In this document: one piece after another, positions 8,445-16,857 of the stretch | Position numbering within the stretch: position 1 is the stretch's first letter | Layout: every line of letters starts with the position of its first letter | DNA from: Bordetella flabilis | GTDB taxonomy: Bacteria; Pseudomonadota; Gammaproteobacteria; Burkholderiales; Burkholderiaceae_B | Assembly: GCF_001676725.1 (NCBI RefSeq) | Contig: NZ_CP016172.1 | Location: 4,898,001-4,962,000 of the forward strand | Length of the DNA stretch: 64,000 bases | Direction of reading: 5' to 3' | Made by a program: the position numbers and the translations under genes | Notes under the pieces: generated by a model | Seen by the model: the letters and a program-made list of their open reading frames with translations, nothing else | The model's database searches: none | Told to the model about the DNA's origin: nothing

Positions 8445-10217
8445 ATGAAACCAGGTGCCGCGAACGCCCATGAAACCCTGGACGGCCATGCTGCCGCCGG
8501 CGGTATGGGACCGGATCGTGTCCGCCGCATTCTCGCCGACCTGGCGCCCGCCCTGGCCGACCTGCACCGCACGGGCGCCGTGCACGGGGACATCTCACTG
8601 TCCACCATCGGCCTGGACGAGTCCGGCCGCGCGCGGCTGCTGTCGCCTCCCCTGATGCCGGCGGCCAACGCCGAGTATGCGCTGCACCGCGACGGCTATG
8701 CGGCCTTCGAGCAATACACGGATGACCCCGACACGCCTTGCGGCCCATGGACGGATATCTACGCGCTGTCCGCCACGGCGTGCGCGCTGTTGACCGCCAT
8801 GCCGCCTCCGCCCGCGCTGGCGCGCTGCGTGCGTGACGATTACGTTCCGCTGGCGCAGCGCTGCGCCCCCGGTGAGGAGGCCTTCTGTGCCGTTCTTGAC
8901 CAGGGATTGGCCATGGACGCCCACGCGCGCCCGCAGACGATCGACGCGTTCGCGCGCATGCTGCATCTGGATGTGATGCCGGCCGCGGTAAGCCCAATGG
9001 CGACGGGAGCGGCAACGGAAACAGAGACGGCGCCCGCAGCCCCAGCGGCGGCGGCACCGACAGCAGAGGCGGCGGGCGCGGCCATGGCGGCAGCACAAGG
9101 GGCGGGCGCCGCCGCAGCGTCAAGGGCAGCAGTGTCGAATTCAGCACCCGCACCGGAGCCTGCACCAGCACCCACAATCCCTGCCGCGGCGCCTGCATCG
9201 CGCGAGGCGTCGCCGCGCCTGGACCGGGAGCCGGAGATCCTCCCGGGGACAACGCGGGACTTGGAAAAGCACACGGCGGTTCTATCGGCCGCACACGAGT
9301 TAAATGATCGGGACGCCCGCAAGACCGCGTCCGTCCCGGTGCCGCCTGGCAAGCAGCCGCCTACGCAACAGCGAGCCCCATGGTTGATGGTCCTGGCCAT
9401 CATCGTCGCCATCGCGGCCACGGTCTACGTCTGGCTGAGACCCCAGCCGACCCAGCAAGCCGACATCGTCGCCCGCGCCGCCGACAGCGCCTCCGGCAAC
9501 GCAGCGGCCGGCACCGCCGCAGGGACAATCAACAGTCCGCCGGGAGAAGCGGCGGGGATCGCCTCGTCCAGCACGGATGCGCGCGACACGGCGCCACTGG
9601 ATATCGCCGCCGAAGGTGCGACTTCGCCGCCGTCCACGAACTCCGCGACACCGGCGGCAGACGCCACCGGCGTCGGTACTCCGCCCGCCACACCGGCGAC
9701 AGGATCGACTACGGATACGGCAGCGTTGCCTTCCTCCGGCATGGGTCCGTCGAGCCCGCCATCCGCGGCGGCCCCAGCGGTCGGGACGCTGTCCCCTGAC
9801 ACTTCCGCCCCAGCTACGTCCTCCCCCGCGACGTCGGCCCAGGGGGCATCCCCCGCCGTCACATCGTCTCCCGCCACGGCTCGTGCCGCCACCGAATCGC
9901 AAAACCCGAGTGCCGGTCCGGCCGCCTTGCCGGCCGCCGCCGCCGAAGCGAAGCCAGGCCGCGACGAACGATCCAAGGCAGCGCTCGCACCGCCGCCGGC
10001 CAGCAAGACCCCGGTCACCGTATCGGTCTCGATCCGACCGTGGGGCGAGGTGTTGGTCAACGGTCGTTCACACGGCGTCAGCCCGCCGCTTAATCGCCTG
10101 ACGCTGCCTCCTGGCAAGTACGCAATCACCGTCCGGAACAAAGCAGGCCCGGACTATCACCAGACATTGGTTGTCACGGCCGGGCGCAGTGCGGCGATTT
10201 CGCATACCTTTGAGTGA
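8445..10217 (+). CDS. Membrane-anchored pseudokinase with PEGA domain in the T6SS operon
   Basis: A 590-residue protein. Residues about 20-175 resemble only the C-lobe of a Ser/Thr kinase: a catalytic-loop-like HGDISLSTI (47-55), an APE-like AAFEQY, the TDIYAL helix and the terminal ARP motif. The ATP-binding N-lobe (Gly-rich loop and VAIK lysine) is absent. In the catalytic loop Asp49 is kept but the Lys and Asn positions are Ser and Thr, and the DFG position reads LSPP. Residues 178-310 are an Ala/Pro-rich linker, 313-331 a membrane segment, and 332-520 a low-complexity Ser/Thr/Pro/Ala stretch. Residues about 523-590 form a PEGA domain (GEVLVNGRSHG). Its position after tagF points to T6SS control or cell-envelope sensing rather than catalysis. 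Confidence 0.75.
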   Translation: MKPGAANAHETLDGHAAAGGMGPDRVRRILADLAPALADLHRTGAVHGDISLSTIGLDESGRARLLSPPLMPAANAEYALHRDGYAAFEQYTDDPDTPCGPWTDIYALSATACALLTAMPPPPALARCVRDDYVPLAQRCAPGEEAFCAVLDQGLAMDAHARPQTIDAFARMLHLDVMPAAVSPMATGAATETETAPAAPAAAAPTAEAAGAAMAAAQGAGAAAASRAAVSNSAPAPEPAPAPTIPAAAPASREASPRLDREPEILPGTTRDLEKHTAVLSAAHELNDRDARKTASVPVPPGKQPPTQQRAPWLMVLAIIVAIAATVYVWLRPQPTQQADIVARAADSASGNAAAGTAAGTINSPPGEAAGIASSSTDARDTAPLDIAAEGATSPPSTNSATPAADATGVGTPPATPATGSTTDTAALPSSGMGPSSPPSAAAPAVGTLSPDTSAPATSSPATSAQGASPAVTSSPATARAATESQNPSAGPAALPAAAAEAKPGRDERSKAALAPPPASKTPVTVSVSIRPWGEVLVNGRSHGVSPPLNRLTLPPGKYAITVRNKAGPDYHQTLVVTAGRSAAISHTFE

Positions 10218-10302
10218 GCAGGCGTGCCTCGCCACCACACCATCAGGGTGGCGCGTCCCTCATACGGTCCGCGGCGGACATAGGCATCAATTTGACGACT
10301 GA

Positions 10303-13300
10303 TCAAGGCATGTAGTCCGGTGGCGGCTCTCCCACTTCGGGAGGCAACGCATATTCGGATCCCATGAGGTTGACTGCCCAGTTGTAGCTGGGCAAAAGAC
10401 CCAGGAACCCCTCATCGATCGCAAACTCCGCAAAGGTCGGTACAGTCGGTGCCATGGGATAGGGGCCAGGGTAATAAGTCCAGGTCTCCCATTGCTGGTC
10501 AATAACATTGCCGTTGTCATAGACAACATTTATCAGGCGCTCCTCCTCATACGGCTCAGTCGGATATTCCGGGGGCGGCGGAGTCGGCTTCTCATCCAGT
10601 AACTCGCCACCTGCGTCCTCCGCGGGTGAGAGATTGGAAGCAAAACTGTCCGCACCGCCTTCGAAACGACCCCAGCTCTCCGCGACGTCGCCCGCGCTAT
10701 TGCTCCCCGTCATGCCAAGGCCTGCCTGGCTGGCGGCCTCCTCTCCAGCGGCGCCCGACTCGCCGAGCATTGCCCCAGCAGCGCCGACCCCTTCACCCAC
10801 CCCATACGTGACGCCGGCCTCGATCCCCATCGCGCCCAGTTTGGACCACGAATCGGAAAGTCCGGTGGTGTTGTGGATGACATTGGTCAATTCGTTGGTG
10901 GCCCAGTTCATTCCTTTCAGGGCGAAAGCAAGCGGGGTGTAGCGCAAGTACTTGGTCCGCATGACACCGGAGAACCAGTTTTCGCCTAGCACCAATGGGT
11001 TGTCCTTGTCGGGAAGAAAGCTCAGGACGCCGCCCTTTTGGGTGAAATTCAGCACCCACCGCCCCGCTGCGTTGAACGCGCGCGAGATAAAAGGAGCGTG
11101 CCGTGAGAAGAAATTGCCGATGTCATGGTCGATGTGCTTTATCCAATGGGTCAGGAAGAAGTGTCCGGACGGATCGGAGCGATTGATCGGATCGCCGGCG
11201 CAGTACGCGTAAGGATTGATCCCGCCCCTGCCGAAGGGGCTATAGGCCGGACTATCGGCCTGGGCGAAGCGCATCAGCGCCGGCAGGTAAGCGCGATAGC
11301 CATTACCCAGCATGTACCCTGGCAATAGAGGATCGCGGTATTGGCCGGTATAGCCGGATATCGTCACATTGTTCTTGTCCTGATCCTCGCCGTACGGGCT
11401 GTACGCGAACTCCTCGCGATTCGCGCCCGAGCTGGCCGATAGCACCGAACCGGCAGCGTCGCTGGCGGTCAGCCACACTTCACCGCTGCCTCCCCGGTCA
11501 CTGTACTGGGCAGTGCCTCCCGCCGGCGATCGCAGCAGCCGCGTGGCGTTGGCGCCCTCCACGACGTTCACCAGCGCGCGCCCTTTGTAGTAGAAATAAC
11601 TCGCACCGCTTCCGTCGACCCGGCTGCGCCGCCGATCGAGCGGATCGTAGGCGTAGTGAGCCGTCCCAGCCGGCGTGGCGACCTGCGTTAGCCGACCCAA
11701 CTCATCGTACGGACCGAACGCATTGCCCAGGCCGTCGCCAGTGAGCCGGGTGCCCGCATACGACACGGTCGCCGGCGTGCCATTGTGGGCGGGATAGGTG
11801 GGATGGGTATTGGAAAAGCTGGACAACATGCAGGGCGCCCCTGCCTGATCGTTGTACTGGAAACTGGCCGTGTTGCTCTGTCCGTCGGGAAAGCTGCTGA
11901 CGACCTGCGTGACATTGTTGAAGGAATCGAAGGTGAAGACCTGTGCAAGCAAAACATTGCCATAACGGTCCGTGGGGCTGGCGCCCGAGCTTGCCCATTT
12001 CGTCAGCCGGTTGCGACTGTCATAGCCGTAGCTTTCCGTACGATAGTTATTGCCGCCCTGCTTGATCGTGCGCTGCGTGAGCAGGTCGGCTTCGTTCCAT
12101 TGCTGGGTAATCTGCCACGTGGGATCGCCGGACGGTTCGCTGTCTTCCCAAATCGAACGTCCCACTTCACGGCCGTAATCGTCCAGCGTAAGCGGCACTC
12201 GCAAGGTATGGCTGGCCGCGGAATCCGAGGTCTGCCAGACAGTAAGCCGGCCAGCGGGATCATAGGTCAGCGTGACCTTCATCTGATCATCGCTCACCTC
12301 TCCGATCCTGCCCCAGGAATCGAGCGTGGTGGTACGCACCGCATTATCGACGTGCGTGTACTGGCAACACATGCCGCCGATCGTGTAGTGATCGTACGCC
12401 ATGGTTCCGGTCGTATTGCCCTGGACCCACGTCTGGCTTTTCAGGCGTCCGGACGCATGGGTGCCGTACTGCGCGGAAGACGCAAGCCCCGCGATTTCCG
12501 TCGTCTCGCTGGCAGACTCCAGGGAGCCCGTGGCCGCGTCGTACGTGAAGCTCTGTACGATCGCCGGCGGATCGTCTGCCCCACCGGTCCCGTATGCCTT
12601 TATCGTGCCGACCTTGCCGCCGAGTTCCGCAATATAGCTGAACGCACGCACCGGATCGTCGCTGGAGGTCACTCTCGAAGCGCGAGGGTCCATCGTGTGG
12701 GTATCGGCATTGGGGGCATCGTATTCGTACTGCCACGAGCCGACGCCAACGTCGGCCGATACGACGCGGCCCAGCCCATCGAAAGCGCGGGTTCCCAGCG
12801 TTGTTTCCGGCACCTGCTGCGCCGAATTCGCCAGGGTGATTTCCACGACACGCGGAGCCGGCGTGTCGGCGCCATAGCGCCGCTTGACCACCGTGCCATC
12901 GGGCAGTGTCGTCTGCACTGCCCTGCCCCAGTTGTCGTACTCGTACGTCGTGGTACGGCCCAATGGGTCGGTGATGCTGCGCAGCCGCCCCAGGCCGTCG
13001 TAGCTCATTGTGCGCGTGCTGTATGGCGCGGCGGAATTCGTATCCGCACCGGCCGCATAGCGGGCAACCTTGAGCAACCTGCCGCCCGCGTCATAGGTGT
13101 TCACGACCTGGCCGCTGGTTACGCTGCCTTGTTTGTTCTTGCCGCCGATAACCCTCCTGGAGGTCAGTCCGATGGGATCGACAGCGCGGCCGGTCCACGT
13201 GCCGTCGTCGTAATCCACACGGCAAGGAGAGCCCCAGTCGTCGTAGGCGCAGGTGCCGGTGCGGGCATACTCGCCTCCCGTGGCCAGCAGCCAGTCGGCC

Positions 13301-13905
13301 CGTTTATGGGCTGCCGGCCGGCCCAGGCCATCGTAGGTCCGGCTGACCGTTTTGTACTTCTGCGGTTCGGGTTCGTTCAGCCCGTCGTCCACGCTATTGG
13401 GCGCGATATAGAGCGCACGGCCGGCTCCATCCATTCCACGGCAGCGCTTGTTGCCATTCGAATCCGTGACGACCAGCTGGAACGCCTCGTCGGTTCCGCT
13501 GGTGATCACATAATCGTACGTCAGCGTGTTTTCGTATATACCGCCGGGATCGCGAGTGCGTGTGAGCAACCGTCCCAAGGCATCATAGGTGTAAGCGGTA
13601 ACCACGCCTTGCGCGCCGGTCCGCCGCCACAGCCGGCCGGTCAGGGCCGAACGGCTGGCGCTTGTGCTCACCTTCAGACCATCGTGCGTCGTAACGGTGC
13701 GGGTGTACAGGATCGCGCCGTTCGAATCCGCGTCCTTCCCGTAGCCGAAATCCTCCGTGGTGGCATAGGCCTGGCCATCGTGGTGGGTGCGGACACGCCG
13801 GGTCAGCCGACCGAAATTGGCCGTGTCGCTTGCGTAGGTGAATGTTGTCTCATCCAGAAGCGCCTGGCCGCTGTTACGCGTGCAATGGCTCATTAGGATA
13901 GGCAT
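10303..13905 (-). CDS. RHS/TccC-type repeat protein with unrecognised C-terminal domain
   Basis: A 1200-residue protein made mostly of RHS/YD repeats (many YDALGRL/YDGLGRP-type units). It ends in a TccC-like core: YLPALMRFAQADS, then PFGRGGINPYAYCAGDP and DPSGH. In TccC and Rhs proteins this core forms a shell that encloses and cleaves off a C-terminal effector; the paired Asp residues are present. About 285 residues follow DPSGH (10306-11160) and match nothing I recognise. They contain a Gly/Ala-rich helix region and a Pro-rich stretch near PTPPPPEYP. The ATG at 13905 has GGAGTC upstream; a longer reading to 14100 would overlap the preceding gene. There is no PAAR, signal or TcB-type N-terminus, so the front end may be lost. 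No immunity gene follows. Confidence 0.8.
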   Translation of the reverse strand: MPILMSHCTRNSGQALLDETTFTYASDTANFGRLTRRVRTHHDGQAYATTEDFGYGKDADSNGAILYTRTVTTHDGLKVSTSASRSALTGRLWRRTGAQGVVTAYTYDALGRLLTRTRDPGGIYENTLTYDYVITSGTDEAFQLVVTDSNGNKRCRGMDGAGRALYIAPNSVDDGLNEPEPQKYKTVSRTYDGLGRPAAHKRADWLLATGGEYARTGTCAYDDWGSPCRVDYDDGTWTGRAVDPIGLTSRRVIGGKNKQGSVTSGQVVNTYDAGGRLLKVARYAAGADTNSAAPYSTRTMSYDGLGRLRSITDPLGRTTTYEYDNWGRAVQTTLPDGTVVKRRYGADTPAPRVVEITLANSAQQVPETTLGTRAFDGLGRVVSADVGVGSWQYEYDAPNADTHTMDPRASRVTSSDDPVRAFSYIAELGGKVGTIKAYGTGGADDPPAIVQSFTYDAATGSLESASETTEIAGLASSAQYGTHASGRLKSQTWVQGNTTGTMAYDHYTIGGMCCQYTHVDNAVRTTTLDSWGRIGEVSDDQMKVTLTYDPAGRLTVWQTSDSAASHTLRVPLTLDDYGREVGRSIWEDSEPSGDPTWQITQQWNEADLLTQRTIKQGGNNYRTESYGYDSRNRLTKWASSGASPTDRYGNVLLAQVFTFDSFNNVTQVVSSFPDGQSNTASFQYNDQAGAPCMLSSFSNTHPTYPAHNGTPATVSYAGTRLTGDGLGNAFGPYDELGRLTQVATPAGTAHYAYDPLDRRRSRVDGSGASYFYYKGRALVNVVEGANATRLLRSPAGGTAQYSDRGGSGEVWLTASDAAGSVLSASSGANREEFAYSPYGEDQDKNNVTISGYTGQYRDPLLPGYMLGNGYRAYLPALMRFAQADSPAYSPFGRGGINPYAYCAGDPINRSDPSGHFFLTHWIKHIDHDIGNFFSRHAPFISRAFNAAGRWVLNFTQKGGVLSFLPDKDNPLVLGENWFSGVMRTKYLRYTPLAFALKGMNWATNELTNVIHNTTGLSDSWSKLGAMGIEAGVTYGVGEGVGAAGAMLGESGAAGEEAASQAGLGMTGSNSAGDVAESWGRFEGGADSFASNLSPAEDAGGELLDEKPTPPPPEYPTEPYEEERLINVVYDNGNVIDQQWETWTYYPGPYPMAPTVPTFAEFAIDEGFLGLLPSYNWAVNLMGSEYALPPEVGEPPPDYMP

Positions 13906-13949
13906 ATCGGAGACTCCGGCTACTTGCGCTCGAAACGAGTGATTTGCCT

Positions 13950-14501
13950 TCAAAGCCCTTGGCGGATCGGCGACGTACCGCCAAAGAGCTCCATACCGAA
14001 CACAGCGTCGGACAATAGGTCGATGGAGGCTCCGGGCCCTCGTGCAATCACGGCGGCAATCTTGTTCGGTCGATAGCAGATAACCTGATTGTTGCCGCAC
14101 GCAATCCGGAAAGAAGCGCCCTTCAGCTGTGCGGAGTAATCAATCCCTACGCCCGCCGTCGTCCTGGTCTTGGGGTCCGGGTAGTTGTGCTTATAGGTGA
14201 GCGTCCCCGAGAAAGGCCGTTTCGACCCGCCTCCTGACACATCCCAGGCCAATTGCAAGCTCGAACAGCCTGCGAGGTACATCACCTGCAAGCTATAACT
14301 CCCCCCAGGCTTCAACGTGAAATTCTTGGTGCCGTAGGAGAGCGCGCAGGAATTCTGGGAATTGACCTTGACGTACATCGAATGCTTCGTACGATTCACC
14401 CAATTGAACGTGGCGTTGGCCGACGCTGCATAAGAAGATTGAAGCGCAGCTTGCAGCAAGAAAACCGCGAAGGCACAGATGGCACCGGTGGTTCTTCGCA
14501 T
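13950..14501 (-). CDS. Small exported protein of unknown function
   Basis: I do not recognise this 183-residue protein. It has a clear Sec signal peptide (about residues 1-26, ending SSYAASA) and a ribosome-binding site AGGGGAG just upstream of the ATG, which fixes the start; the frame is open to 14873 but that part has no signal. The mature part is rich in aromatic, Ser and Gly residues, contains five Cys that could form disulfides, and reads like a beta-sandwich (FNWVNRTKHSMYVKVNSQ, later LQLAWDVSGGG). It ends 44 bases before the RHS gene on the same strand, so both are probably co-transcribed. It could be a partner or protective protein, but that is only inferred from position. Confidence 0.6.
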   Translation of the reverse strand: MRRTTGAICAFAVFLLQAALQSSYAASANATFNWVNRTKHSMYVKVNSQNSCALSYGTKNFTLKPGGSYSLQVMYLAGCSSLQLAWDVSGGGSKRPFSGTLTYKHNYPDPKTRTTAGVGIDYSAQLKGASFRIACGNNQVICYRPNKIAAVIARGPGASIDLLSDAVFGMELFGGTSPIRQGL

Positions 14502-14888
14502 AATCTCCCCTCCCAAGGGCCCGCATTCATCGGAGAATTCCGGGAAACGCCAGTCGCGGACATTCCGATGCACCGGCTGCCTGCAAGGACGAAGCAGAAG
14601 CCGCATGTCGTGCATCGCGTGGCCGTGTGGCCCGAGCCACCGCAGCGCGGGCGCCGCTTTCGATGTGCCCTTGGCAGCGAACACGCGAGCCCATAGTAAG
14701 TCGCGGCGAGCCGCGGCTCCGACACCGCAGGGGTAATGTTTTGTGATGATCGATGTCCCGATCGCTGCAGCGCCAGGCCGCTCGCGCGCGGTCAGGCAAT
14801 CTCCGGTCCGGCGGTCATGCCTATGCCGTTGGGGACCGAGGGATTGCGCAAGCACGCGACCCCGGCCAACCAACTGTTCCCACGCGTC
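14502..14888. other. Intergenic region with no gene seen
   Basis: A 387-base stretch between the MFS gene stop and the start of the small exported protein. It must hold the promoter of the exported-protein/RHS unit on the minus strand. I see no convincing coding frame. The only marked structure is a 12-base perfect palindrome, GAGCCGCGGCTC, at 14708-14719. Composition changes here from G+C-rich (MFS side) to more A/T-rich (RHS side), which is compatible with the edge of an acquired segment. No repeat or tRNA remnant was seen at the junction. Confidence 0.5.
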
Positions 14889-16244
14889 TTACACGCGCGT
14901 CGCGTCTTCCGCCTCGTCTGACGCCTCTTTCTCCGGCGCTGCCGTTGCGCGTGGCGGCGCCACGACATCGGATTGGGGCTCGACCATGACCAGCTCCTTG
15001 TCGACCTCGGGATCCACGCGCGGGTCCAATGTCGCCGCCGCAGCGGGTGAGCTTTGCAGCGTGTCCGGCATCACCACGAAATGCACCGGCGCGTCCTCCA
15101 CCTGGTGCTCGTGGGTGACCCGCATCGGCCGCACGGTGAGGACCAGCGTCAAGGCGCAAGCCGACACGAACACGTAGTACATGTTCGGACCGGCCAGCGA
15201 CATCAGGCCGCCGGCGATCATCGGCCCGATGCAGGCCCCGATGCCATAGGCCATCAACAGGATGGCGCTGAGCCCGACGCGGCGTTCCGGCTCCACATGG
15301 TCGTTGGCGAAGGCCGCGCCCAGCGGATACAAGGTGAACTGCAGCACGCCGAAGACGCAGGTCAGGCACAGCACGACCACGAAGGGAAGCGTGGTCCATC
15401 CCCACAGCAGGGCCGGCAACACGGCCAGCAGCACGGCATTGACGCGGATCAGCCCGGCGCGATTCACGCGGTCGGACAGCCAGCCCATGGGGAACTGCGA
15501 CAAAAGGCCGGCGGTAACGGTGGCCGCGACGTAGACGGCCACCTCAGACGTGGAAAAGCCGTGCTTCGCGCCATAAACCGGCGCAAGGCCATAGAAGCCG
15601 CCGGACAGCATGCCGGCGACGAACAGCACGGTCATCGACAAGGGCACGCGACGCGCGAAGAACTTCAGGTCCAGCGGCGCGGGCACCGGTGTGGCCGGAT
15701 GCGAGCGCGCCGTCAGCGCGATGGGCACCAGGCACAGGATCTGGAACACCGCAACCAGCGTCAGCGGCCGCAGATCCAGCGTCGGAAACAGCGTCAGCGA
15801 CAACTGTCCCAGCACCGTCCCCAGGCCCGACACCAGCATATAGACGGAAAACACGCGCCCGCGCAGCCGGTTCTCGGTCTGCTCGTTCAGCCAGCTTTCT
15901 ATCACCATGAACTGGGTCACCATGGCGATGCCGGCCACCAGGCGGAAGACCAGCCACAGCGGCAGGATCACGATGGAAGCCTGGGCCAGCACCATGGTGG
16001 CGGCGATCGCGGCGCAGGCCACGAAGGCGCGTATATGGCCCACGCGGATCAGCAGTCGATGCCCCAGCCGGGCCCCGCACACCAGGCCCAGGTAATAGCC
16101 GGCGATCAGGATGCCGATCCAGAACGGACTGACGGACTGCGCGGTCAGCCGCAGCCCCATGAAGGTATTGAACAGGCCCGTGCCGCACAGCATCAGCAGG
16201 GTCGCGGCGTACAACGAGGAAAAAGACGAAATCGTGGCGTACAT
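14889..16244 (-). CDS. Major facilitator superfamily transporter, YcaD-like
   Basis: A 451-residue inner-membrane carrier with twelve predicted membrane segments in residues 1-385. It ends in a long charged cytoplasmic tail (after RPMRVTHEHQ) rich in Asp, Glu and Pro. The pattern GLRLTAQSVSPFWIGILIAGYYLGLVCGARLGHRL and FMVIESWLNEQ places it in the YcaD/UMF family of MFS carriers, whose substrates are mostly unknown. The gene lies downstream of the peroxiredoxin gene on the same strand, separated by a strong hairpin, so it may be transcribed on its own. Substrate cannot be told from sequence. Confidence 0.8.
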   Translation of the reverse strand: MYATISSFSSLYAATLLMLCGTGLFNTFMGLRLTAQSVSPFWIGILIAGYYLGLVCGARLGHRLLIRVGHIRAFVACAAIAATMVLAQASIVILPLWLVFRLVAGIAMVTQFMVIESWLNEQTENRLRGRVFSVYMLVSGLGTVLGQLSLTLFPTLDLRPLTLVAVFQILCLVPIALTARSHPATPVPAPLDLKFFARRVPLSMTVLFVAGMLSGGFYGLAPVYGAKHGFSTSEVAVYVAATVTAGLLSQFPMGWLSDRVNRAGLIRVNAVLLAVLPALLWGWTTLPFVVVLCLTCVFGVLQFTLYPLGAAFANDHVEPERRVGLSAILLMAYGIGACIGPMIAGGLMSLAGPNMYYVFVSACALTLVLTVRPMRVTHEHQVEDAPVHFVVMPDTLQSSPAAAATLDPRVDPEVDKELVMVEPQSDVVAPPRATAAPEKEASDEAEDATRV

Positions 16245-16261
16245 GGTGCCCCGAGCAACGA

Positions 16262-16286
16262 CGAGAGCCGCACGGGGCGGCTCTCG
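16262..16286. terminator. Strong hairpin between peroxiredoxin and MFS genes
   Basis: A perfect 10-bp stem (CGAGAGCCGC / GCGGCTCTCG) with a five-base loop lies between the stop of the peroxiredoxin gene and the MFS start, both read on the minus strand. No T-run follows on either strand, so it may be a weak terminator, an mRNA 3'-end stabiliser for the upstream gene, or a 5'-UTR structure of the MFS gene. Confidence 0.45.
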
Positions 16287-16321
16287 GATATGGCGGTACT
16301 TTCAGTGCAAGGCTGGCCGCA

Positions 16322-16825
16322 TCAGCATTGCGACAGCATGGTCGCGGCGTCGCTGACTTCGAACTTGCCCGGGGCCTCGACGTTCAGCGTCTTGACGACG
16401 CCGTCTTCCAGCACCATGGCATAGCGTTGCGAACGCACGCCCATGCCGCGGGCGTTCAGGTCCAGCTCCAGGCCCAGTGCCTTGGTCCAGGTGGCCGAAC
16501 CGTCGGCCAGCATGCGGACCTTGCCGTCGGTCTTCTGTTCGCGTCCCCAGGCGCCCATGACGAAGGCGTCATTGACCGCCACGCACCAGATCTCGTCCAC
16601 GCCCTTCTGGCCGAAGGCCGCGGCATTCTGCACGAACCCGGGCAGGTGCTTGGCCGAGCAGGTCGGCGTGAAGGCGCCCGGTACCGCGAACACCACGATC
16701 TTCTTGCCCTTGACCAGATCGGCGACCTGGAAGTTGTTGGGCCCCAGCGCGCAGCTTTCGGTTTCGGTTTCGATGAATTCGGTCAGGGTGCCGTCCGGCA
16801 CCCGGTCGCCGACTTTGATGGTCAT
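16322..16825 (-). CDS. Peroxiredoxin, Prx5 type
   Basis: A 167-residue thiol peroxidase that reduces hydrogen peroxide and organic hydroperoxides in the cytoplasm. The active-site motif PGAFTPTCSAKHLPGF is intact, with Thr53 and peroxidatic Cys56; the catalytic Arg lies in the conserved MGVRSQRYAMVLEDGVV segment. Other cysteines are at position 25, in EIWCVAV and at the C-terminal residue (167); one of these could be a resolving cysteine, but this cannot be decided here. No glutaredoxin domain is fused. A ribosome-binding site GGAGAA precedes the ATG. It follows the dienelactone hydrolase-like gene by 32 bases, so the two may be co-transcribed. Confidence 0.9.
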   Translation of the reverse strand: MTIKVGDRVPDGTLTEFIETETESCALGPNNFQVADLVKGKKIVVFAVPGAFTPTCSAKHLPGFVQNAAAFGQKGVDEIWCVAVNDAFVMGAWGREQKTDGKVRMLADGSATWTKALGLELDLNARGMGVRSQRYAMVLEDGVVKTLNVEAPGKFEVSDAATMLSQC

Positions 16826-16857
16826 GGAGTTCTCCAGTGTAGGGATGAAAAAGCGGT

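Noticed and set aside
8445..10217. Active PpkA-type threonine kinase
   Set aside because: The N-lobe, the DFG motif and two catalytic-loop residues are missing.
10231..10252. Terminator between the pseudokinase and RHS genes
   Set aside because: Only a 6-bp stem (GCCACC/GGTGGC) with a 10-base loop and no T-run; too weak to call.
11785..13896. Open frame of 703 codons on the plus strand opposite the RHS gene
   Set aside because: Antisense to repeated RHS units, which themselves produce long open shadows; no domain seen.
14821..15405. Minus-strand frame overlapping the end of the MFS gene
   Set aside because: It overlaps the MFS gene in another frame and has an Arg/Gly/Ala-rich shadow composition.
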